A DNA stretch of 64,000 nt from Bacteroidia bacterium (GCA_030431525.1 JAUIJC010000019.1:1-64000), one strand, 5' to 3'. Positions 25,068 to 34,253 are shown, counted from the first letter of the stretch. The notes: generated by a model from the letters alone, not told the origin. Program-made: numbers and translations.

Positions 25068-26285
25068 TCACTCAGCCATCGGGATTTTCACCCTAAAAGT
25101 GGTCCCTTCCATAAACCTACTGGTGTATGAAATGGAACCTCCCATCAACTCTACATACCGCTTCACAATGTTTAACCCTAATCCAGTTCCCTGAATATTG
25201 GTGGCATTCTTGGCGCGGAAAAAGCGTTCAAACAAATGTTCTTGCTCTTCTTCTGGAATTCCGATGCCCTCATCCTTCACCAACAGAATCATCTCATCAT
25301 CCTCCACCGACGTCTTCAGCCAGATGTTCTTTCCTTCGGAAGAATACTTGATGGCATTGGACAGTAGGTTAATCAGCACGTTCTTCATCAGGTTTTTGTC
25401 CAAACAAACGGTTTGAACCCCTTCCTGATTAAAGTGAAGTACTTGACCTGATTTGGTATGCTCCTTTAAATCTTCCAACACCTCATCACACAAGCTCTTC
25501 AAATCAAAAGTGGACGGCGTGGGCTGTATCTTTCCCTCTTGAAGTTTGTCCAATGACAAAAACTCGTTCAGAATCGACGTCAAGCTTCGAACATTGGATT
25601 TTATCCGCTGAAGTTGTCTTGTCCGGCGGTCATTGAATTTCACCTCCGCACCATATTTTTCAATCAATGAGGCTGATGACATAATGGTGCCCAACGGCGT
25701 CCGGAACTCATGGGAAGCCATGGATACAAATCGGGATTTGAGTTCGTTCAAACCCTTTTCCGCTTTCAATGCCTCCCGTATATCTTCCTCGGCCATACGC
25801 AACTGGGCATTGGACTTCTCCAATTGATTAACCAACTGCGCCAGCTCGCGGGTTCGGTCCTCCACCTTATTTTCCAGCTCCTCATTCAGTTGCTTCAGCT
25901 TCTCTTTCACCTCCTTTTGTTCGGTGATGTCGAATACCAAGGCAACAATTAATGACTGCTCTTGCACCACTACGGGGCTCAAACTGACCAGTACAGGCAC
26001 TTGAACACCATCCTTTCGCTGACCATATAGGTCACGGCCCTCGCCCATTGTTCGGGCGTGTGGCTGTTCGGAATAATTGTGCACATACCCTTGGTGGGCT
26101 TGTCGGAAATTCGCTGGAATCAGCACACTAATATTCTTCCCTACCAACTCATGCTCCTCGTAGCCGAACAGCTCTTCTGCCTTAGGGTTAATGTTGCGAA
26201 TATTTCCTCGGGCGTCCACCACCAAAATGGCTTCTACGGTATGTGTGAATATGGCTTCTCCGAGGTTCTGCGTCTTCTGTTCCAT
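25068..26285 (-). CDS. PAS-domain sensor histidine kinase (FixL-like layout)
   Basis: 405 residues, soluble, no membrane segment. PAS domain at about 12-125 (ILVVDARGNIRNINPKAEELFGYEE, then RKDGVQVPVLVSLSPV). A coiled-coil (LNEELENKVEDRTRELAQLVNQLE) leads to the H-box SMASHEFRTPLGTIM with phospho-acceptor His. ATP-binding boxes: N (NVLINLLSNAIKYS), G1 (VKDEGIGIP), F (LFERFFRA) and G2 (GTGLGLNIVK). The PAS domain resembles redox- or oxygen-sensing modules; no FixL haem residue could be confirmed by eye. The REC-CRP gene follows 84 bases downstream. The promoter holds a candidate Crp/Fnr box at 26347-26358. Confidence 0.94.
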   Translation of the reverse strand: MEQKTQNLGEAIFTHTVEAILVVDARGNIRNINPKAEELFGYEEHELVGKNISVLIPANFRQAHQGYVHNYSEQPHARTMGEGRDLYGQRKDGVQVPVLVSLSPVVVQEQSLIVALVFDITEQKEVKEKLKQLNEELENKVEDRTRELAQLVNQLEKSNAQLRMAEEDIREALKAEKGLNELKSRFVSMASHEFRTPLGTIMSSASLIEKYGAEVKFNDRRTRQLQRIKSNVRSLTSILNEFLSLDKLQEGKIQPTPSTFDLKSLCDEVLEDLKEHTKSGQVLHFNQEGVQTVCLDKNLMKNVLINLLSNAIKYSSEGKNIWLKTSVEDDEMILLVKDEGIGIPEEEQEHLFERFFRAKNATNIQGTGLGLNIVKRYVELMGGSISYTSRFMEGTTFRVKIPMAE

Positions 26286-26315
26286 CTCAAAAGATCGTGC
26301 TGAATCAAGCGTTTA

Positions 26316-26323
26316 CAAAATTT
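26316..26323 (-). promoter_or_regulatory. -7 box of the PAS histidine kinase promoter
   Basis: Minus-strand AAATTTTG matches TAnnTTTG at seven of eight positions. Its last base (26316) is 36.5 bases from the centre of the candidate operator at 26347-26358, the same spacing as in the hemN promoter. Confidence 0.5.
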
Positions 26324-26346
26324 CAATATCTCCAATACAGAGATGA

Positions 26347-26358
26347 TGACAAAAATCA
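26347..26358. promoter_or_regulatory. Candidate Crp/Fnr operator between histidine kinase and universal stress protein genes
   Basis: TGACAAAAATCA, an imperfect palindrome resembling TGACATTTGTCA before hemN (38656-38667). For the kinase gene it would lie near -41 (class II position); for the universal stress protein gene it would lie near -64 (class I position) relative to the inferred start. Functional assignment is inference. Confidence 0.5.
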
Positions 26359-26404
26359 GTTTTTTGAACGATAAAAGTCATTCCTTACCAGCACCTGCCC
26401 ATGT

Positions 26405-26412
26405 TAGTTTTG
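26405..26412 (+). promoter_or_regulatory. -7 box of the universal stress protein gene
   Basis: TAGTTTTG is a perfect TAnnTTTG match 36 bases before the ATG at 26449. No -33 TTTG is seen, as expected if an activator bound at 26347-26358 is needed. Confidence 0.6.
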
Positions 26413-26448
26413 ACGTTATACCCAAAAGTAACCACTCATTTCTAAGCT

Positions 26449-27402
26449 ATGCATCGTCCTAAACCACTAAATATCAATCAGGAGGCTCCGGCTACCCCCT
26501 TTGAAAAGGTATTAGTTGGCCTTGATTTCTCCTCTGCGGACGAACAGGTGCTGAAATTCACCCATAATTTCCGCCGTCTTTGCCAACCAAAAGAAATGGT
26601 GATGGTGAACGTCCACAAGGAAATGGAGATCCCAGAAGATGTTCAAACACAGTTTCCTGAGCTGGGAAAGGACATCGATAAGATATTTGTGGAGCGCATG
26701 GCCAAGGAAGCCCGTGAATTCAAGGTGGCTGGCACTATGGTACACTACCAAGTACTGAAAGGCGCTATTTTGGATGAAATCGTCAGAAATTCTTCCAAAA
26801 AGTCTATCGACTTAGTGATTGTCGGACGCAAAAAAGATAAGGACCACCGTGGCATGGTTCACCACAAATTGGTGCGCAAGGTGAAGTCCAGTGTGCTTAT
26901 TGTTCCGCAAAAGGCTCCTGAGGCGATTTCAAATATTTTGGTGGCCATCGACTATTCTGACTACTCCCGCCACGTCCTTGAAAAAGCCATCAACTTGGCC
27001 AAAAGCTCAGGTGGAAAACTCTATTGCCAAAACGTGTATGAGGTGCCATCAGGCTACTCCAAAACGGGTAAATCCTATTCGGAGTTTGCGTCAATCATGA
27101 AGGAAAATGCGGAAAATCATTTCCATAAATTCATTGCCGACATCGACACCAAAGGCGTAGAAATCGAACCTGTTTTCTCTCTTTGTCACCATGATGAATA
27201 TGCCGAGGCCATCCGCCAAGGCGCCGAGGATACAGACGCCTCGTTGGTCATTATTGGCGCCCGAGGCAAAAGTGGCATTTCCCTTTTCCTACTCGGCAGT
27301 GTTGCCGAAACGGTTGTAGAACTTGTCAACGACCGCCCAATTTTGGTGGTGAAAGACAAGGAAAAGGAATTTGGTGCTTGGGAGTTGTTGCAGAAGATTT
27401 GA
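26449..27402 (+). CDS. Tandem universal stress protein (UspA domains)
   Basis: 317 residues holding two UspA folds. The first starts KVLVGLDFSSADEQVL (about 19-155), the second NILVAIDYSDYSRHVL (about 162-305). ATP-binding-type GxxG-rich loops are seen, IVGRKKDKDHRGMVHHKLVRK and IIGARGKSGISLFLLGSVAETV, the latter a good match to GxxGxnxxxxxxxGSxxxxv. Family members help cells survive low oxygen, respiratory block and starvation. Divergent from the PAS kinase gene and probably sharing its operator. Confidence 0.93.
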   Translation: MHRPKPLNINQEAPATPFEKVLVGLDFSSADEQVLKFTHNFRRLCQPKEMVMVNVHKEMEIPEDVQTQFPELGKDIDKIFVERMAKEAREFKVAGTMVHYQVLKGAILDEIVRNSSKKSIDLVIVGRKKDKDHRGMVHHKLVRKVKSSVLIVPQKAPEAISNILVAIDYSDYSRHVLEKAINLAKSSGGKLYCQNVYEVPSGYSKTGKSYSEFASIMKENAENHFHKFIADIDTKGVEIEPVFSLCHHDEYAEAIRQGAEDTDASLVIIGARGKSGISLFLLGSVAETVVELVNDRPILVVKDKEKEFGAWELLQKI

Positions 27403-27411
27403 TTTGGATAG

Positions 27412-27539
27412 ACACAAGTAGCAGGTATCAAGTAGCAAGACATGCAGGGTGGTCAACCTACCCGATAATAATGGTGGGTTTCATCCATCGCTGAAAAAAC
27501 GCTTGATTCTTGATACCTGATACTTGCTACTTGATACCC
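27412..27539. repeat. Repeat family B, copy 4 (longest)
   Basis: CAAGTAGCAGGTATCAAGTA GCAAGA on the left faces TCTTGATACCTGATACTTGC TACTTGATACC on the right across a 65-base spacer. It occupies the whole gap between the convergent universal stress protein and SulP genes and may act as terminator for both. Confidence 0.8.
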
Positions 27540-27546
27540 TTTCCCC

Positions 27547-29268
27547 CTACCCTTTTTTCACCTGCACCGAAGCCTCCGCTTCAACTTTTGGTTTCCCATC
27601 CAAGTAATCAATCGCATCTTGGATATCAAGGAAGAACTGCTCCCTGCCAATCTCCTCCATCAAGCCTGCGTGGAACATCACATCCCGCACTGGCCCTTTC
27701 ACACCTGACAAGGCAAAGGTGATTCCGCTGGCCTTTAAGTCCTTCACCAAATCCGACAACATCCCCAGCGCACTGGCGTCCACGGCGTTGATGGAAGCGG
27801 AATTAATCACAATCAGCTTGAGCTTCTCCCCTTTTTCAGCCACCAATTCCCTGACCGTATCACGGAAATAATCGCTATTGGCGAAATACAACTGAGCATC
27901 CCAACGCAAGACCAACACATCATCACGGACCTCAACATCAGGGAAACGTCCTACATTTCGATATCCCGTAGTCCCCTTCAAGCGACCAAGCACGGCAAAG
28001 TGAGGCATGGCACTGCGATAAATAACCATGATGATGGATAAGCCCACACCTACAGCAATTCCCTGCTGAATGCCCACAGAAAGGGTCACCACAAAGGTGG
28101 CCAAGAGCATAAAGAAGTCATCCTTTCGCGTTTTCCACAGGAATACGGGATACTTGAAATCAATCAGCCCGAACACCGCCACCATGATGATGGAAGCCAG
28201 CATGGCCTTCGGCAAATAGTAGAACAATGGCGTGAGGAATAGCAAGGTCAAGGCAATCAACACCGCACTGATAAATGGCGCAACGCCCGTTTTGGCTCCG
28301 GCTTGGTCGTTTACTGCTGTCCGCGAGAAACCTCCCGTAATCGGATACGACTGGAAAAGCGAGCCCACGATATTAGACATCCCCAAGGCAATCAGCTCTT
28401 GGTTGGAATCCACCTCATAATCCTTATGACGCGCTTGCACGGCCTTCGCCACGGAAATGGACTCCATAAAAGCAATCAATGCGATGGTAGCCGCCAAGGG
28501 AATCAATTCCCCAATCAGCTCCATATCTATCGTAGGAATCTGAAAGGCTGGAATACCCGTTGGGATATCACCCACAATGCTTACTCCCTGTTCGGTGAGT
28601 TTCCCAAAATAAACCACTGCCGTACCGACAACTACGGCCAACAATGCGCCAGGCATCGCCTTATGAATCTTCTTGGCGTATTTGATCAATACAATTCCAC
28701 CAATACCGATGGCCAAAGTCAGCCAATGCACTTCATGCAAATGCTGGACGGCATTCCAAAGCACCTCATGCACTTTGTTGCTGCGTGGCAAATCCACACC
28801 CAACAAGTATTTCAACTGGCTCAAGCCAATCACCAGAGCCGCCGCAGAGGTAAACCCACTAATCACTGGCTTGGAAAGGAAATTCACCAAAAATCCCATC
28901 CGGAACACCCCCAATAGCAACTGCATCACGCCCATCAAGAAGGCGATGGAAATGGCTATAAAGATGTAATGTTCAGATCCAGCCGCCGCAAAGGCTGAAA
29001 CACCTGCCGCCACCAACAGGGAATCCATCGCCACCGGCCCTACTGCCAACTGCCGTGAAGTCCCGAAAAAGGCATAAACAACTTGTGGAATCAAGGCGGC
29101 ATACAACCCATACACCGGAGGCAGCCCCGCAATAATGGCGTATGCCATCCCCTGCGGAATCAGCATGATACCCACCGTCAATCCTGCCGCCATATCCCCT
29201 TTCAACCATTCTTTCTGATAGTTGGGCAGCCATTCCAAAATGGGGAGAAATCTTTTTATCCCGTTCAT
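27547..29268 (-). CDS. SulP family anion transporter with STAS domain
   Basis: 573-residue inner-membrane SLC26/SulP protein. The transport domain (about 1-410) begins LEWLPNYQKEWLKGDMAAGL and has GLTVGIMLIPQGMAYAIIAGLPPVYGLYA. GGFSRTAVNDQAGAKT is the conserved loop. The cytosolic STAS domain (about 440-560) contains LIVINSASINAVDASALGML. Substrates across the family include sulfate, bicarbonate and dicarboxylates; the substrate here is not decidable. Convergent with the universal stress protein gene. Confidence 0.93.
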   Translation of the reverse strand: MNGIKRFLPILEWLPNYQKEWLKGDMAAGLTVGIMLIPQGMAYAIIAGLPPVYGLYAALIPQVVYAFFGTSRQLAVGPVAMDSLLVAAGVSAFAAAGSEHYIFIAISIAFLMGVMQLLLGVFRMGFLVNFLSKPVISGFTSAAALVIGLSQLKYLLGVDLPRSNKVHEVLWNAVQHLHEVHWLTLAIGIGGIVLIKYAKKIHKAMPGALLAVVVGTAVVYFGKLTEQGVSIVGDIPTGIPAFQIPTIDMELIGELIPLAATIALIAFMESISVAKAVQARHKDYEVDSNQELIALGMSNIVGSLFQSYPITGGFSRTAVNDQAGAKTGVAPFISAVLIALTLLFLTPLFYYLPKAMLASIIMVAVFGLIDFKYPVFLWKTRKDDFFMLLATFVVTLSVGIQQGIAVGVGLSIIMVIYRSAMPHFAVLGRLKGTTGYRNVGRFPDVEVRDDVLVLRWDAQLYFANSDYFRDTVRELVAEKGEKLKLIVINSASINAVDASALGMLSDLVKDLKASGITFALSGVKGPVRDVMFHAGLMEEIGREQFFLDIQDAIDYLDGKPKVEAEASVQVKKG

Positions 29269-29281
29269 AGCTTATGTGTTG

Positions 29282-29321
29282 GACACAAGCTTTTCAGAGA
29301 TGCCTTCACCCTGCTTGTGTC
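29282..29321 (-). promoter_or_regulatory. Hairpin in the leader of the SulP gene
   Basis: GACACAAGC (29282-29290) and GCTTGTGTC (29313-29321) are exact complements, 14 to 54 bases before the SulP start. Could be an operator or an RNA structure affecting translation. Confidence 0.4.
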
Positions 29322-29434
29322 TGATTTAGAATACGTTATTTGTATTACAATAATACAGGCAGGGAGGGGTGGAGTTCAGTGACAGGTGTTACATGGGGGG
29401 GGTGTAATGCGAAAAAATTGGCAGGGAATATTGG

Positions 29435-29503
29435 CGGGTGTAGGGGCGGGACCTATGTGTCCGCCCCAACTATTCGGGCAGACACACAAGTCTGCCCCTA
29501 CTC
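29435..29503. repeat. Repeat family E, two tandem hairpins
   Basis: GTAGGGGCGGGACCTATGTG TCCGCCCC and then GGGCAGACACACAAGTCTGCC CCTAC; the two units are also inverse relatives of each other. They lie next to the 3' end of the hypothetical gene at 29502. Confidence 0.8.
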
Positions 29504-29828
29504 AATCAGGATTTCGGCTTTCCAAAAACTCAGTGAACAGCTTCTCAAACAACTGAAGAGAATGCCAATTACTGCCTGAGTAAAACCTAATCGTCTTAAA
29601 CCATTTGTAGGCATCACTGTGACCAAAATGTTTGATGCAATAGTCGTCAAACGCTGAAAGAAAATCCGTCAACTCTGTTGAGCCAGCAACTTTTAGATAA
29701 CACGCTTCATATCCACGCACAAAGACCCAAATATCCTCAACGGACTCTACCTTGTGAAGCGATGGCCGTTTGAGGAGGGAAAATATTTCTTCTATAAAAA
29801 CCTGTACACTCATCTTATCTGCAATCAT
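29502..29828 (-). CDS. Small hypothetical protein
   Basis: 108 residues from MIADKMSVQVF (other ATGs at 29873 and 29813 are possible). Soluble, helical, with aromatic-rich segments EDIWVFVRGYEACYLKVAG and HSDAYKWFKTIRFYSG. No family recognised. Its last codons overlap a family E hairpin. Confidence 0.55.
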   Translation of the reverse strand: MIADKMSVQVFIEEIFSLLKRPSLHKVESVEDIWVFVRGYEACYLKVAGSTELTDFLSAFDDYCIKHFGHSDAYKWFKTIRFYSGSNWHSLQLFEKLFTEFLESRNPD

Positions 29829-29907
29829 CGAAGTGATTTTAAAGCAAAAATAGCTTTTGAAATATTTGGGCACATAGGCTCCACTCCTCTAAACCCCACC
29901 ACAAATA

Positions 29908-29942
29908 AAAAGGACCCCGACTGCAATAGTCAAGGTCCTTTC
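29908..29942 (-). terminator. Terminator after the VCBS/FG-GAP T9SS gene
   Basis: AAAGGACC and GGTCCTTT arms with inner GACT/AGTC; on the minus strand the downstream side is T-rich. Confidence 0.75.
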
Positions 29943-29983
29943 GCAAATCTCCGTTTGGCTAAAACGATAGAAACAAAACTCGT

Positions 29984-32929
29984 TTACTTCTTCACAATCC
30001 TCAAAACGCCAAGAGAGTTTCCTTGCTCATTCACATGAAGGAAATACACTCCCCTTGGGGCATCTAGGACAAAGCTTATCTCTTGTACTGAGCTATATGA
30101 CTTTCTTTCCAAGATTTGGCCGGAGAGACTTACTACACTAAGTTCCACGGCTGTTCTCAACTCACCCAAATCAATCATGACTTCCCCCGTTGTAGGGTTG
30201 GGTGAGACTTGGAATACGGACAACTCACCAAATGCTGTAGACAAAGGCTTGGCATAAGACATACATTCAGAAGTATCCTTTTGGCCATAGGCCTCCACAA
30301 TCACCGAATAGTTTCCCTCCTCAGACGGGGTATAAGATAGGGAGGTTGCTCCTGCAACCTGCTCGCCCGTGCCACAATCAATCCATTGATAGATGGCTTC
30401 AGGGCCATTATCCTCTACCACAAGAGTTTCTCCATCCTGCATAACCTTGGTCTTCGGGAAGAGAATCTCCAAACATTCGGAGGTTCCTGTATTGCCATTG
30501 TAGCTTACTTCCACCGCATAGGTTCCCTCCTGCTTCGGGAAGAACACCTGCTTGGTTTCACCCGAAATTGGGCTGTTGCCATTGGAACAATCCACCCACT
30601 GGTATGAGGCATAAAGGCCGTTTGCAGAGAATCCTCCTTGGATACTTTTAACTCCCGTATTCACCGTTACATTCCTGTAAAGGTGAGTGATAACCTGGGA
30701 ACTGGTGTCCTTTCCAGAGATTAATAGGTCGAAATCGCCGTCAGCACCCACGTCGGAAACAGCAAGGCTTCCTTCATTTACAGCAGGTAATGAGAAAGAT
30801 ACTTTCGAGAAAATACCTGTTCCATCATTTTCATACACTTCGCCTTTATCTCCGGAAACAACTAGGTCAAGATCACCGTCGTGGTCCACGTCAACAACCT
30901 GCAAAAGGGAAGTATATGACCTGCTAATAGCCGTGGAATTGTCCTTTATGAAGACACCGTCCTCGTCTTGCCTATGCACATAAATCTTAGAACCGTGAGA
31001 GATAACCCAATCCAAGTCGCCATCACCATCTACATCGCCAGTGGCAGACAGTGCTCCCGAACTACTTCTTGGCCCTCCCACTAAAGCCACTTCATCAAAA
31101 CGGCCTTTTCCATCATTCTTGAGAAGATAAACACCGTGTTTCAAATCAGATTTCTGTCCAGTCATGAACAAATCGGGACTACCGTCGCCGTCAGCATCAG
31201 CGAATTCCACCCTAACCCCAAAATTGGATACGCCATAGGAATCAAGATTTTGCGAGGAAGCGGTGAATACACCAGTCCCGTCATTAAAATAGAGCTCAGC
31301 AACCTTGCCTCCACTCAAAATTCCAGTAATCAGGAAATCGACATCACCATCGGCATCAAGATCCGAAAAGGCGACAGCTGAATAGATTGGCGAAATAATC
31401 GTATTGGTAGCGTCTGGGGTAAAGTTGCCTGCCCCATCATTGAGGTAGAAACGAGAGAAATAACCTCCGCTGTTCTTTCGTCCGTTTAGGAACAGGTCCA
31501 AATCATTATCACCATCAATATCGGCAAAGGCTACTGCCCCTCCATAAACACCCTCAAAGCCCTGGCCTGCAAGCTCATAACCCCCAACTCCATCACTGAG
31601 GTACAGCTTTGAACGTTTAATACCATAAGGATCCGTTCCCGCAACAAGGACATCAACATCCTTGTCCCCGTCCACATCGGCAAAAGCCACTGCAGTGCTT
31701 CTCATTCCCTGGAAAGGGGAGTCTGTTACTTTCTTAAAGGTTGCTCCACCAGCATTCTCAAAAACGTAGGTACCCTGCACTGCATCGCAAAGGCCGTCAC
31801 CATCGACATCACCAAGCGCAAAACTTGCCTTATTTCCACCCTCAAAACCTGCATCCAAAACCTCAGAAAAAACGCCAGCTCCATCATTCACAAATACATG
31901 AGTGGGATAATCCCCCACGCCTTCACGCCTGTTGGCCACCACATCCAAGTCACCATCATCATCCAAATCTGCTACTTCTACTATTCCATCTCGGAAATTG
32001 GCATATGGAAGTTTTTCCGCATTCTGAAAATCGCCTTTCCCATCATTCAAATAGATTTGATTGGTAGTGGTACTTTGACCAACTAACAGCAAATCTGAAT
32101 AGGTATCACCGTTAAAATCAGCCACCTTCAAAGTAATAGAGGAATACGTAGGCTGAGGCCCCAAGAGGTCCACAGGAACAAAAGTACCTGTACCATCATT
32201 CTCATAAGCCTTCACTTGACCCTGGGTACTTACCGATCCCGCAAACACCACATCCAGGTCGCTGTCTCCTTCCAAATCAATAAACTTTGCCTGTCCCACA
32301 ACTAGCTCAAGTGGGGTTGACACATCCTCGGAAAACACCCCGCCCCCATCATTCAAAAACAGAGCACTCACCACGGTTCCATCCACCTCCTTTCCGTTCA
32401 AAAGCAGGTCCAAGTCATTGTCTCCATCTACGTCCCCAACATCCAAGGAAGCATCCTCAACGCCAGGCAAACCAGCATCCTGCAACTCCGTAAATTTTCC
32501 GGAACCATCGTTCAAATACACCAAGGAAACATTCTCACTGTTAGACTTCTCGCCTACCAAAAGTAAATCCTTGTCACCATCGCTATCTACATCAAAAAAG
32601 GCAACCTCACTATTTCTTACCCCCACAAAGACACTGGAATAATCCAAGGTAAAGACTCCCGTTCCATCATTCGTAAATAACAGGCTCTCCCGTTGGCTGT
32701 GTACAGAATACCCGGTTACAAACAAATCTAGGTCACCATCACCATCTACATCCACAAAGTCCTTTGTACCGGAGACAGCAGGTAAAACAGAAATTTCTTG
32801 CCCAGCATATTCGGGAACATCTACCAGCTCAAAATTGACCTGGCCAAAGGTTGTGGGTAGAAAAGCCCCACTAAAAAGGACAGCAGAGAAAGCCCCTTTC
32901 TTACATGTTCGAAGTAGCTGTTTGTTCAT
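29984..32929 (-). CDS. Large FG-GAP/VCBS-repeat secreted protein with T9SS sorting domain
   Basis: 981 residues from MNKQLLRT; an ATG two codons earlier is possible. The signal peptide ends LPTTFGQ. Residues about 40-740 are a long series of repeats of the form AFADVDGDKDVDVLVAG ... LYLNDGTGVF, each with a DxDxDxD calcium-binding loop, as in VCBS/FG-GAP beta-propellers. Two PKD/Ig-like segments follow (ASYQWVDCSNG, AIYQWIDCGTG, themselves duplicated). The end is a type A sorting domain (FQVSPNPTTGEVMIDLG, VVSLSGQIL, APRGVYFLHV, LRIVKK). Likely a cell-surface, calcium-stabilised binding protein. Monocistronic. Confidence 0.9.
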   Translation of the reverse strand: MNKQLLRTCKKGAFSAVLFSGAFLPTTFGQVNFELVDVPEYAGQEISVLPAVSGTKDFVDVDGDGDLDLFVTGYSVHSQRESLLFTNDGTGVFTLDYSSVFVGVRNSEVAFFDVDSDGDKDLLLVGEKSNSENVSLVYLNDGSGKFTELQDAGLPGVEDASLDVGDVDGDNDLDLLLNGKEVDGTVVSALFLNDGGGVFSEDVSTPLELVVGQAKFIDLEGDSDLDVVFAGSVSTQGQVKAYENDGTGTFVPVDLLGPQPTYSSITLKVADFNGDTYSDLLLVGQSTTTNQIYLNDGKGDFQNAEKLPYANFRDGIVEVADLDDDGDLDVVANRREGVGDYPTHVFVNDGAGVFSEVLDAGFEGGNKASFALGDVDGDGLCDAVQGTYVFENAGGATFKKVTDSPFQGMRSTAVAFADVDGDKDVDVLVAGTDPYGIKRSKLYLSDGVGGYELAGQGFEGVYGGAVAFADIDGDNDLDLFLNGRKNSGGYFSRFYLNDGAGNFTPDATNTIISPIYSAVAFSDLDADGDVDFLITGILSGGKVAELYFNDGTGVFTASSQNLDSYGVSNFGVRVEFADADGDGSPDLFMTGQKSDLKHGVYLLKNDGKGRFDEVALVGGPRSSSGALSATGDVDGDGDLDWVISHGSKIYVHRQDEDGVFIKDNSTAISRSYTSLLQVVDVDHDGDLDLVVSGDKGEVYENDGTGIFSKVSFSLPAVNEGSLAVSDVGADGDFDLLISGKDTSSQVITHLYRNVTVNTGVKSIQGGFSANGLYASYQWVDCSNGNSPISGETKQVFFPKQEGTYAVEVSYNGNTGTSECLEILFPKTKVMQDGETLVVEDNGPEAIYQWIDCGTGEQVAGATSLSYTPSEEGNYSVIVEAYGQKDTSECMSYAKPLSTAFGELSVFQVSPNPTTGEVMIDLGELRTAVELSVVSLSGQILERKSYSSVQEISFVLDAPRGVYFLHVNEQGNSLGVLRIVKK

Positions 32930-33062
32930 AAGCATTTGAGTTTAAAAGAGATTTAAAAACCAAACCCCAATTAAGTCAAAGGCTTTGCCACAAATCTGTC
33001 AATCACATCCCCAAATCGTTCAAATGAGTAATGGGGACAAAAAGAACAAAAAAAAGTTGACC

Positions 33063-33704
33063 TTAGGAGGCAACCTCACCCAACAGCTTAATCTTGTTCC
33101 TTGTCATTTCAATCTGACCATTTTGCTCCAGTTTTTTGAGGAGTCGGGAGATGACCTCGCGGGAGGTGCCCATCTCGTTGGCGATTTCTTGGTGGGTCAC
33201 GTAGAAAATATGCTGACCGAGGATACGGCTTTTTTCTTTTAAGTAGGTCAAGAGACGCTCGTCCAGCTTATGGAAGGCCAACAGGTCGATGGTTTTGAAA
33301 AGCTCATCGAAGCGGGCAGTGTAGCTCCGCATCACAAACTCCTTCCACACACGGTACTTATCCATCCACTCATCCATGTATTGGATTGGGATTTTGATGA
33401 CCTCGGCCTCTTCCTCCACTACCGCCCTGATGTTGCTGATTTCATCGACCATGCAACAAATAAAGGCGTGAGCGCATGACTGTCCACCCTCCAAATAGTA
33501 GAGCAACAATTCCCTGTGGTCGTCATCCTCGCGAAACACTTTCACCACACCGCTTAGCACCAAAGGGATAAACTTGATGGAAGTGCCTGTATCCATTAGG
33601 TAGTCACCTTGCTTGAGGTGGACGATTTTACCCACTTGGGCGATTTCATCCAGCAAGCGCTCATCATATAGCGTCGGGAAGTGTTTTTTCAACAAGGCCT
33701 TCAT
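33063..33704 (-). CDS. Crp/Fnr family transcriptional regulator
   Basis: 213 residues. The N-terminal cNMP-binding-like barrel has KQGDYLMDTGTSIKFIPLVLSGVVKVF; the C-terminal winged HTH is EIANEMGTSREVISRLLKKLEQNG. SCAHAFICCMVDE contains cysteines, but the N-terminal Fe-S cysteine cluster of true Fnr is absent, so the signal is not obvious. Located next to metal, rhodanese, hemerythrin and hemN genes, it is the best candidate to bind the TGACA-NN-TGTCA-like boxes of this window (inference). One such box lies about 230 bases upstream. Confidence 0.92.
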   Translation of the reverse strand: MKALLKKHFPTLYDERLLDEIAQVGKIVHLKQGDYLMDTGTSIKFIPLVLSGVVKVFREDDDHRELLLYYLEGGQSCAHAFICCMVDEISNIRAVVEEEAEVIKIPIQYMDEWMDKYRVWKEFVMRSYTARFDELFKTIDLLAFHKLDERLLTYLKEKSRILGQHIFYVTHQEIANEMGTSREVISRLLKKLEQNGQIEMTRNKIKLLGEVAS

Positions 33705-33747
33705 AAAAAGAATATTAGAGAGTTTTCCGAATAGGAATGTTAGTTCG

Positions 33748-33864
33748 GAACCACAGAGGGCGCAGAGGAAAGGAGGTCTGAGAGACTCCCATTCTCCAAA
33801 CAGTTTGTGTTTTTGAGAGTAAAGAGCCTCCTAATCTCCTTTCCTCTGAGCCCTCTGTGATTTA
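33748..33864. repeat. Repeat family G, copy 2
   Basis: ACCACAGAGGGCGCAGAGGA AAGGAG on the left pairs with CTCCTTTCCTCTGAGCCCTC TGTGATT on the right; the spacer is about 60 bases. It lies in the leader of the Crp/Fnr gene. Confidence 0.75.
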
Positions 33865-33935
33865 TCAAACGCTATTCAGATTCTTATCAATCGTATCTGC
33901 AAAGAAAATATGACACGTCCCCCACTCATTGTCTG

Positions 33936-33947
33936 TGACATTTATCA
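33936..33947. promoter_or_regulatory. Candidate Crp/Fnr operator upstream of the Crp/Fnr gene
   Basis: TGACATTTATCA differs from the hemN box by one base. On the minus strand a TTTCTTTG -7-like box at 33907-33900 lies downstream, with its last base 41.5 from the operator centre. This could mean autoregulation, with a long leader containing repeat G. Confidence 0.45.
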
Positions 33948-33992
33948 CCCAAGGGAAACTTGGGGAAAACACAAACTCTGGGGGCTCTGCTC

Positions 33993-34253
33993 TTATAACT
34001 TGCCCTTGGCGCAACTCACATAGGACTTTGCCTTGTGCAACAAGGTGTTGGCATCTCCGGCCTCAGGATAACCCATGCTGGAGAGCTTGGCCTTCACCTT
34101 TTCCAGAAGTTGTTCGTCTTCGGTGGGGATGGTCACTTTTGAAGCTTCCAAGTCCACGGAAACATCGCTGATGCCATCAAGCTCCAACAAACCTTTCTTC
34201 AAGGTATTGGCGCATCCACCGCATTTTAAGTTTACAATTTCTAACGTAGTCAT
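33993..34253 (-). CDS. Heavy-metal-associated (HMA) domain protein
   Basis: 86 residues: MTTLEIVNLKCGGCANTLK carries the CxxC metal site, followed by the ferredoxin-like beta-alpha-beta pattern (VSVDLEASKVTIP, LSSMGYPEA). The tail YVSCAKGKL adds a cysteine. Such proteins carry Cu(I) or other soft metals in the cytosol. Same strand and 80 bases downstream of the exported rhodanese gene, with a T9SS multicopper oxidase nearby, so copper is a reasonable guess. Confidence 0.88.
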   Translation of the reverse strand: MTTLEIVNLKCGGCANTLKKGLLELDGISDVSVDLEASKVTIPTEDEQLLEKVKAKLSSMGYPEAGDANTLLHKAKSYVSCAKGKL

